From: Clostridia bacterium
GTDB lineage: Bacteria; Bacillota; Clostridia; Christensenellales; CAG-138
NCBI GenBank assembly: GCA_017435185.1
Contig: JAFSFN010000214.1
Location: 1 to 11,701 of the forward strand
Direction: 5' to 3'
DNA: 11,701 bases
The position numbers and the translations under genes were made by a program. Positions 7,032 to 11,701 of this stretch are shown one piece after another. How positions within the stretch are numbered: position 1 is the stretch's first letter; every line of letters starts with the position of its first letter. The notes beneath the pieces were generated by a model. It had not been told where the DNA came from. It ran no database searches and saw only the letters and a program-made list of their open reading frames with translations.

Positions 7032-7046
7032 GTTTGGAGGAGAATC

Positions 7047-7238
7047 ATGGCCAGCGAAAAGATATACTTGGATACATATGTCCTACAGCAAGATATGCGA
7101 ATTAGAATGCCCAAAGCAATCTTATCTAACTTAAACGCAGAAAAAGGTATTACAAAATTTGATATTTTTCTGGATACCGAAGAAAAAACTCTTGTATTAA
7201 AGATTCATGATAATACAGACGGAGGCAATAATGGGTAA
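7047..7238 (+). CDS. Small AbrB/SpoVT-like protein, candidate regulator of the modification operon
   Basis: This 63-residue protein has the outline of an AbrB/SpoVT swapped-hairpin domain. A first strand (VLQQDMRIRMPKAIL, about 12-26) resembles the D-x-x-x-R-I-x-(I/M)-P-K core of AbrB-type antitoxins and transition-state regulators. A segment with EKGITKFDIFLDTEE (about 32-46) follows, then a last strand TLVLKI (about 48-53). The fit is by pattern only and the N-terminal strand is short. It starts at an ATG with a strong GGAGGAG site and ends by overlapping the methyltransferase start by eight bases, so the two are translationally coupled. A 12+12 inverted repeat sits on its promoter. I infer a role like that of the controller (C) proteins of restriction-modification systems, but of a different fold. 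An antitoxin-like role cannot be excluded, though no toxin gene is next to it. Confidence 0.65.
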   Translation: MASEKIYLDTYVLQQDMRIRMPKAILSNLNAEKGITKFDIFLDTEEKTLVLKIHDNTDGGNNG

Positions 7239-8304
7239 CAAACAATATACTGGGGTTTCTCTTTTTACGGGTGCCGGAGGTATGGATGTGGGTTTCGAAC
7301 GCGCTGGAATTAAGGTCATTTTTGCGAATGAACTAATGAAGGAAGCAGCAGAAACCTATGTAGCAAACCATCCTGGCTGTAATATGGTTAATGATGATAT
7401 CTATAACCAGTTACCTCAAATGGGTCAATATATAGGAGCAGACTTTGTGTTTGGCGGACCACCTTGTCAAGGATTCTCCGTTGCAGGAAAAATGAATCCT
7501 GACGATGAAAGAAGCAAATTAATCTTCACATTTCTTGATGTTGTTGAAAAAGTTCAGCCGAAGGCGTTTGTTATGGAAAATGTGAAGGCGTTAGGTGTAC
7601 TCGAAAAATGGGAACCTGTCCGAAAAAAGTATTTAGACAGAGCAAGAGAAATAGGCTATTTGTGTATGCCTTTTATTCTAAATGCTACCGAATATGGCGT
7701 TTCACAAAAAAGAGAAAGAGTATTCTTCGTGGGAGTAAAAGACTGTGGCGATCCATTCTTTGAATATCATATTAGAAATTACATTGAAGATCAGAAGCAA
7801 AAAGCGCCATTTATAAGAGACTTGCTGAAACCATTAGGAAAAGCGGGAACGGAAAGGCATCCAAATACTTGTACTGCTAAAATAACTTTTGCTACGAATC
7901 CGGTGATGAGAAAATCGCCGTATGCCGGAATGTATTTCAATGGGCAAGGTAGACCTATCAACGTAGATGAATACGCAAATACCCTGCCTGCTTCAATGGG
8001 AGGAAACAAGACTCCCTTTGTTGACGAAGATTACTTGTACGGAGATGCCTCCGAGGACTGGGTCGTTGCTTACCATAAAGGACTTCAAGATGGGAGCATA
8101 ACACCTGAATTTAAGGAGGCCCCTTCTCGGCTAAGAAGGCTGACAATAAAGGAAGCAATAAAGATTCAGACGTTTCCAGATGACTATATATTCAAAGGAA
8201 ACAAGGGCAGAATATACACTCAGATTGGGAACGCCGTTCCGTGTAAACTTGCTGAAGTAGTAGCAAAAGCCGTCATTTCATATTTGGAAAGCGAAGCAAA
8301 ATAG
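7231..8304 (+). CDS. DNA (cytosine-5-)-methyltransferase
   Basis: The enzyme transfers a methyl group from S-adenosylmethionine to carbon 5 of cytosine in a specific DNA site. With the start at 7231 it has 357 residues. Motif I is SLFTGAGGMDVGFERAG (10-26) and motif II has ANE (32-34). Motif IV is GGPPCQGFS with the catalytic Cys79, motif VI is ENV (116-118), motif VIII is QKRERVF (159-165), and the C-terminal motifs IX and X are LTIKEAIKIQTFPDDY and QIGNAVPCKLAEV. All key residues are present, so it should be active. The variable target-recognition region lies roughly at 185-300 and its site cannot be read from sequence. An ATG 24 bases further upstream is in frame, but GGAGG at 7221-7225 points to 7231. 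It overlaps the AbrB-like gene by eight bases and faces a candidate nuclease gene across a shared hairpin, a normal restriction-modification layout. Confidence 0.95.
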   Translation: MGNKQYTGVSLFTGAGGMDVGFERAGIKVIFANELMKEAAETYVANHPGCNMVNDDIYNQLPQMGQYIGADFVFGGPPCQGFSVAGKMNPDDERSKLIFTFLDVVEKVQPKAFVMENVKALGVLEKWEPVRKKYLDRAREIGYLCMPFILNATEYGVSQKRERVFFVGVKDCGDPFFEYHIRNYIEDQKQKAPFIRDLLKPLGKAGTERHPNTCTAKITFATNPVMRKSPYAGMYFNGQGRPINVDEYANTLPASMGGNKTPFVDEDYLYGDASEDWVVAYHKGLQDGSITPEFKEAPSRLRRLTIKEAIKIQTFPDDYIFKGNKGRIYTQIGNAVPCKLAEVVAKAVISYLESEAK

Positions 8305-8310
8305 AAAAAG

Positions 8311-8354
8311 AAGAACAGGAGGCTGCATCCCATTGATGTTAGCCTCCTGTTCTT
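8311..8354. terminator. Shared terminator hairpin between convergent methyltransferase and candidate nuclease genes
   Basis: AAGAACAGGAGGCT (8311-8324) and AGCCTCCTGTTCTT (8341-8354) form a perfect 14-base stem with a 16-base loop. Both convergent genes end within eight bases of it. On the minus strand it is followed by a T-rich run (TTCTTTTTCTATTTT), so it is strong for the nuclease operon. On the plus strand the T-run is poor (TTCTTATCA). Confidence 0.85.
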
Positions 8355-8355
8355 A

Positions 8356-9459
8356 TCACTCATGAAGTTTTTGCCAAAGCCTTTTTACTGTTTCCGCAGT
8401 GTTAATATCCGCAATGTATTTGTTTAAGTCTGAATAGAACTCGATTCTACCACTTGGTGTCATTCGTTGCAAAGTATCTGAAATCCATTCATAAATATCC
8501 CAGAAATAGTACATAATATCTTGATAAGCAAATCTTCCAAGATATGAATGGAGCGGGCTATGTTCCATTTCTTCCGGGCAGTCTTCTTTTCTACAGATTA
8601 CAATTATTTCGTTATAGGTGCTATCATTCGCCTCATTGTACTTGCTGACGCAATCATATGAATCACGAATTCTTGCTATACCAAAAGGCTTTACGGTTAT
8701 TTCATATATCTTGTATATTTCGCCATTGGGAGATTCTTCGTTGACATCTCCTGGCTTTTTACTTGTTGTGCTTGTAACGGAAGCCCGGTCTTCTTCTCCT
8801 GTTACTATGATGCCGGTATCCATAGCTAAATGGTAACTTTTCAGCAGGTAGGCTGCAATTTTTTGAGGTGTATTTCCAGAATCCGGGGCTGTAGTAATAA
8901 GTTCATAGCAAAGCTTGTACAGAAAGTCTGGATCGGCTGACGGTTCGATTTCAACGGACAATGCTTCCATTCGGTTCGACTCTGCTATGAGTCTTCTAAG
9001 CAAAGACGTTGCAATTTTAGTGACACGTGTCTTTTGTCTGCTGGTATCATTCTCCATATATTCAACCAAAGCAACGACTTTTTCCGCAACATCAGAAGGT
9101 CTGCGTTGAGCCGCCCAAGTATGGTCAAGACCTACTGTAGCCTTTGCTACATTTAGCGGGCCGGATTTTCTATGAGGGATTTCCTTAGCAATTAAAAATT
9201 CTTTGATTGGGCCTTCATAAATAGCTCGAGGATTGCAATCATACAGTCCAGTTGATGCCTTGAATGCGTTATCCAACTCCATGCCAACTGCGACTACTAA
9301 CAGAATCTCACGAAATCCCCAAGCCGTAGTTGTAAACAATTTATCCATGTCAGATTTATATTCCGATTCATCGATCTGAAAGTTTTCATCGGTGGCTTGA
9401 TTGTATAACCGCTCAAGATACGCACTGATTCGTGAATTTCTTTCATCTACTGCTCCCAT
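8356..9459 (-). CDS. Uncharacterised 367-residue protein, candidate restriction endonuclease of the C5 methyltransferase
   Basis: I do not recognise a named family with certainty. The protein is 367 residues, soluble, with no signal or membrane segment. The N-terminal half is helical and includes a motif-dense stretch at about 73-121 (YDCNPRAIYEGPIKEF, then KSGPLNVAKA, then WAAQRRP), which looks like a conserved core. After a low-complexity linker (about 221-245, DRASVTSTTSKKPGDVNEES) comes a strand GEIYKIYEITVK (246-257), a helix RIRDSYD, and another strand NEIIVICR. This is a mixed alpha/beta arrangement that could be a PD-(D/E)XK-like nuclease core with a non-canonical acid/Lys pattern (E253, K257). 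The nuclease role is inferred mainly from its position opposite a solitary C5 methyltransferase. The ATG at 9459 follows AAAGGAG (CTCCTTT at 9466-9472), which overlaps the glycosylase stop, so the two are co-translated. Confidence 0.6.
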   Translation of the reverse strand: MGAVDERNSRISAYLERLYNQATDENFQIDESEYKSDMDKLFTTTAWGFREILLVVAVGMELDNAFKASTGLYDCNPRAIYEGPIKEFLIAKEIPHRKSGPLNVAKATVGLDHTWAAQRRPSDVAEKVVALVEYMENDTSRQKTRVTKIATSLLRRLIAESNRMEALSVEIEPSADPDFLYKLCYELITTAPDSGNTPQKIAAYLLKSYHLAMDTGIIVTGEEDRASVTSTTSKKPGDVNEESPNGEIYKIYEITVKPFGIARIRDSYDCVSKYNEANDSTYNEIIVICRKEDCPEEMEHSPLHSYLGRFAYQDIMYYFWDIYEWISDTLQRMTPSGRIEFYSDLNKYIADINTAETVKRLWQKLHE

Positions 9460-9471
9460 ACTATACTCCTT

Positions 9472-10131
9472 TCACTTATACAAATGGAACGCTTCTTTTG
9501 TGAGTCCCCAATCAAGCGCACGATATAAATATCTTGATGCTATTGATGAATAAGGACTCCATTTCTTACATTTACTCTTTACGGCATTAGGACTGCAGTC
9601 GGTAGCTTTATACATCCATCGATACGACTGGAGAAATGCGCCGTCTTCAAAAGGTAGAATGTCTGAACGATTTAAAACAAAAATCAGATACATTTTTGCC
9701 GTCCAGGAACCAATTCCTCGGATTTCTGTTAATTTCTTTATCACATTAGAATCCGGTTCGTTCCGTAAAGCAGCCAGGTCAAGCTCTCCGGAAAGGACAT
9801 GGTTAGTGAGATTCATTATGTATTCAGCCTTTGCTGCCGAGGTCCCGATGCTTCGTATTTGTTCAACAGACAATTTGGAAATGGCTTGAGGGCATATGTT
9901 GCCTTCACATAATTCAATCAACCGAGAGTAGATGCTTTGTCCGGCTTTTATTGAGAGCATTTGCTCAATTATCTCATGAACAAGGAAAGCATATGAATCG
10001 GCATCATCTCGTATGGTATACGTGATTGGGCCAATCGTTGTAATTATTTTAGCAAGGCGTTTGTCTCTTGAACACAAGTACACAATTTCGGGTGAGTCCA
10101 AGCTTAGAGTTACAGTCTCCACGTGTTCCAT
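9472..10131 (-). CDS. AlkA/Mag-like HhH-GPD DNA glycosylase inside a restriction-modification locus
   Basis: DNA glycosylases of this superfamily flip out and remove damaged or mismatched bases. The helix-hairpin-helix is EIRGIGSWTAKMYLI (about 136-150), with Trp143 where AlkA also has Trp and where bifunctional EndoIII-type enzymes have Lys, so it should be monofunctional without lyase activity. The catalytic Asp is Asp163 in LPFEDGAFLQ, matching the FPGDDYLIKQ region of E. coli AlkA. At 219 residues it has the compact form of yeast-type Mag proteins and lacks most of the N-terminal AlkA domain. There is no four-Cys iron-sulfur motif at the C-terminus, so it is not of the MutY/Nth/Mig type. 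It starts at an ATG with GGAG seven bases upstream and ends 12 bases before the 367-residue gene. Its substrate is not visible; alkylated bases or products linked to cytosine methylation are both possible. Confidence 0.88.
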   Translation of the reverse strand: MEHVETVTLSLDSPEIVYLCSRDKRLAKIITTIGPITYTIRDDADSYAFLVHEIIEQMLSIKAGQSIYSRLIELCEGNICPQAISKLSVEQIRSIGTSAAKAEYIMNLTNHVLSGELDLAALRNEPDSNVIKKLTEIRGIGSWTAKMYLIFVLNRSDILPFEDGAFLQSYRWMYKATDCSPNAVKSKCKKWSPYSSIASRYLYRALDWGLTKEAFHLYK

Positions 10132-10142
10132 GTTACTTCTCC

Positions 10143-10211
10143 AACTATTGTATTTGTAAGAGAGATACAGCCTGCTGAATTATCAGCAGGTCTTTTCTCT
10201 TAGCAATAGTT
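10143..10211. repeat. Nested three-tier inverted repeat in the rSAM-glycosylase gap
   Basis: Three pairs of arms are nested: AACTATTG/CAATAGTT (10143-10150 and 10204-10211), AAGAGA/TCTCTT (10158-10163 and 10196-10201) and CCTGCTGA/TCAGCAGG (10171-10178 and 10183-10190, loop ATTA). Together they form one 69-base interrupted hairpin. It begins five bases after the radical SAM stop codon and ends just before the ribosome site of the glycosylase gene. Neither strand has a perfect terminator tail (the plus strand has TCTTTTCTCTT), so on the minus strand it may be a partial terminator or a processing or attenuation element. I see no good promoter for the glycosylase gene; a lone TACAAT-like box lies at 10147-10152. 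Confidence 0.7.
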
Positions 10212-10216
10212 CTTCT

Positions 10217-10990
10217 TTACTTTGTTATTGTTCCGTCTTTGATGTGGTAGTCTTTACCGTGTTCCTTACAGTATTCGATGACTACATTCGCTTGCTCATT
10301 GTAGAATTTCCGATGATCCTTATAAGCTGAAATGGTCTTGCTGTAGTTTGTTCTGCCAAAGATTATCTTATCTACAAATCCTACAGCTTCGAGGATTTCA
10401 TTTAGTTCCTGCTCTATTATGTTTGGAGTAGGATATGGTTCGATACTTACCCACGTTTTGCATCCTGAATCGTGAAGTACACGAAGGGCTGCAAGTCTAT
10501 CAGCAAATGTGGCTGACCCTGGTTCCATCTTCCTGCGGAATTCCTCATTTAATGAAACAAGTGTTATTCCATATTCATTTTCTTTTGAGCAGTTGGCAAG
10601 TTCTGCCGGAAGGATACCCTTCGTCAATACAGAACATGGAATGCCGGCAGCATTCAATTTCTTGATTGCCGCCAAACTCATATCACCGACCTCATCGTAT
10701 TCATACATGAATGGATCGGTTGTAAAGCATAGATGAAGCATATGAATCTTGCTTTTGAACTTTGGTATTTCATCATCAAGAATTTCCAAAGTGTTCTCAA
10801 CAAGTGCGGGTTCGCACCATTCTTCATAGGAGGCTATATCACCGAATCGCTTTTTCATCATGTATGCATAGCAAGGATATTTACATCCGTGGGAACATCC
10901 CAACACATGGTTTATTGTATAGTCCCCGTATTCGACTCCGGTTTTGTAAATCATAGTCTTGCGGCGGATAAACTTTTTTATTTTTTTCAT
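10217..10990 (-). CDS. Radical SAM protein, SPL/Rv2578c-like, partner of TcmP
   Basis: With the start chosen here the protein has 257 residues. The iron-sulfur motif is GCSHGCKYPCYAYM with Cys32, Cys36 and Cys40: a CX3CX3C spacing rather than the textbook CX3CX2C, with a Pro before the third Cys. The preceding YKTGVEYGDYTINHVLGC and the later strands (LCFTTDPFM, CSVLTKG, GITLVSLNEEFR, WVSIEPYPTP, IIFGRTNY) match the barrel of spore-photoproduct-lyase-like radical SAM proteins. Such proteins reduce S-adenosylmethionine to make a 5'-deoxyadenosyl radical; the substrate here is unknown. The ATG at 10988-10990 overlaps the TcmP stop as ATGA and has GAGGTGG five bases upstream, so it is preferred to the GTG at 10999. 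The tight coupling to tcmP supports the two proteins acting together. A phage Gp37/Gp68-like relative is an alternative label. Confidence 0.85.
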   Translation of the reverse strand: MKKIKKFIRRKTMIYKTGVEYGDYTINHVLGCSHGCKYPCYAYMMKKRFGDIASYEEWCEPALVENTLEILDDEIPKFKSKIHMLHLCFTTDPFMYEYDEVGDMSLAAIKKLNAAGIPCSVLTKGILPAELANCSKENEYGITLVSLNEEFRRKMEPGSATFADRLAALRVLHDSGCKTWVSIEPYPTPNIIEQELNEILEAVGFVDKIIFGRTNYSKTISAYKDHRKFYNEQANVVIEYCKEHGKDYHIKDGTITK

Positions 10991-11701
10991 GTTTTCCACC
11001 TCACTGACACTGTTTTTCCTTTACCTTCTGTCATGAATTTTGTTGGTGTACCTTTCTCTGTTTTCTCAGGGTTTCTTAGTACAGAAAGGCATCCCTCCTT
11101 CTCCAAACGTGAAAGGATCTTCGTTGCTTCTCCTGCTTTGCAGATAGGACCGTGCATAACGAAGAATATGGCAAGAGCCTCGCTTAAAGATGTCCACTTC
11201 GAGCATTGACTAAAATGCTCAACAACCATTCGTTCAAGCGTTTCTTCACTGAGGAACTGATTATCATAAGTTTCAGGGAAGAGTGTCATTTGTCCCTCGT
11301 TCTGAACATCCTGCCACATCTCCCAACGCTTGCAGATATTATCAACCATAAGCAGACATCCATCTGTATGATTTGTGGCATGGATCATACGGTACTTCGG
11401 TCGCTGACCTCTTTTAATACGTAAAGGCATATTAAGAACATATCTGAAGTTATCCATCAGCCTCATACAATACTGTTCAGCAAACTGTGATTCTGCCTCA
11501 TATCCATCGATTTCTTTTTTCTTATATGCTGCTATAATTGCCTGCCAGTAGTCACCGCCAGCAATCTCGTTTAGCTCTCTAATGGACTTTTCTGTGGCAT
11601 CCAATTTTGTAGGGTCATATTCTACAAGGTCTTCAAAAACATCCGGAGCGTCAAACGAGGTACCCATTGCATGACAAGCCTCACGAATAAATCCGAAAGA
11701 G
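10987..11701 (-). CDS. tcmP: Three-Cys-motif partner protein TcmP, N-terminus cut by right edge
   Basis: The frame stays open to the right edge of the window, so the internal Met at 11667 is probably not the start. The last 238 codons are visible. Segments typical of TcmP are the YRMIHATNHTDGCLLMVDNI stretch, the LFPE spacer after it, and a C-terminal winged-helix-like region (LSEALAIFFVMHGPICKAGE, then ILSRLEKEGCL). TcmP proteins are encoded next to proteins bearing a three-Cys cluster motif, often on mobile elements, and the next gene here is exactly such a radical SAM-type protein, joined by an ATGA overlap. The biochemical function of the family is not established to my knowledge. The family call rests on remembered motif order and context. 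Confidence 0.72.
   Translation of the reverse strand, partial: SFGFIREACHAMGTSFDAPDVFEDLVEYDPTKLDATEKSIRELNEIAGGDYWQAIIAAYKKKEIDGYEAESQFAEQYCMRLMDNFRYVLNMPLRIKRGQRPKYRMIHATNHTDGCLLMVDNICKRWEMWQDVQNEGQMTLFPETYDNQFLSEETLERMVVEHFSQCSKWTSLSEALAIFFVMHGPICKAGEATKILSRLEKEGCLSVLRNPEKTEKGTPTKFMTEGKGKTVSVRWKT

Larger units (their letters stand above)
6739..7046. other. Gene-free boundary region between core genome and accessory island
   Basis: About 300 bases hold no convincing gene. From left to right the region contains a perfect 12+12 base palindrome (6746-6771), a second terminator-like hairpin (6793-6827), four regularly spaced GTTTGCTTT repeats (6869-6936), and the promoter with inverted repeat for the AbrB-like/methyltransferase pair. 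The position directly behind a tRNA 3' end, and the change to accessory gene content on the right, suggest one end of an integrated element. No integrase is in the window and the partner attachment site would lie outside it. A minus-strand frame is open from 7011 to 6760 but has no ATG, GTG or TTG start. Confidence 0.5.

Noticed and set aside
8356..9459. SacI-family restriction endonuclease
   Set aside because: I considered this label, but the motif content does not match what I remember of R.SacI, so I left the family open.
9472..10131. Mig/MutY-type Fe-S mismatch glycosylase or Vsr endonuclease
   Set aside because: No four-Cys cluster motif at the C-terminus and no Lys in the hairpin; the motifs match AlkA/Mag. 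No Vsr-like gene is present elsewhere in the window.
10991..10999. GTG start of the radical SAM gene at 10999
   Set aside because: The ribosome site GAGGTGG overlaps that codon, while it is ideally spaced from the ATG at 10990.
10435..11209. Several plus-strand open frames opposite the radical SAM and TcmP genes
   Set aside because: They are antisense to well-supported genes, lack ribosome sites and show no recognisable protein character.

Overview
The window looks like chromosomal DNA of a Clostridia-type Firmicute. The supporting signs are an operon of the order polA, coaE and a membrane-anchored lytic transglycosylase, a Bacillus/Clostridium-type pyrimidine-nucleoside phosphorylase, GGAGG-type ribosome binding sites, sigma-A promoters with extended -10 boxes, and a short-signal lipoprotein. 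This placement is inferred from gene content; no search was run.

Left half, 1-6696, core genome. Five minus-strand genes sit head to tail with gaps of only 4 to 30 bases: pyrimidine-nucleoside phosphorylase (4484-5797), an alpha/beta hydrolase (3669-4478), DNA polymerase I (1102-3663, TTG start), dephospho-CoA kinase (start at 1097) and a lytic transglycosylase that runs off the left edge. One promoter (5804-5832) appears to drive the run and may give a leaderless first message. Upstream lie a bidirectional terminator, a small lipoprotein gene with its own promoter, and a tRNA-Val(CAC) gene on the plus strand.

Boundary, 6697-7046. Right after the tRNA come three hairpins in a row, then four copies of GTTTGCTTT spaced 20, 19 and 20 bases apart. 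From here on the gene content is accessory. A tRNA 3' end is a classic integration site, so this is probably one end of a genomic island, but no integrase is in the window.

Right half, 7047-11701, accessory island with a restriction-modification or defence character. A plus-strand pair encodes a 63-residue AbrB-like protein and a C5-cytosine DNA methyltransferase, overlapping by 8 bases. Their promoter is enclosed in a perfect 12+12 base inverted repeat, which suggests autoregulation by the small protein. A strong hairpin separates them from four convergent minus-strand genes. In transcription order these are a TcmP-family protein (cut by the right edge), a radical SAM protein of the SPL-like type with a CX3CX3C cluster motif (ATGA overlap with tcmP), an AlkA-like HhH-GPD DNA glycosylase, and an unrecognised 367-residue protein that is a candidate restriction nuclease. 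A possible reading is that the methyltransferase and the 367-residue protein form a modification/restriction pair, the glycosylase repairs or polices methylated or damaged bases linked to it, and the radical SAM/TcmP pair is a second, poorly understood module. The combination of C5 methyltransferase, AbrB-type regulator, AlkA-type glycosylase and candidate nuclease is the most unusual part of the window.
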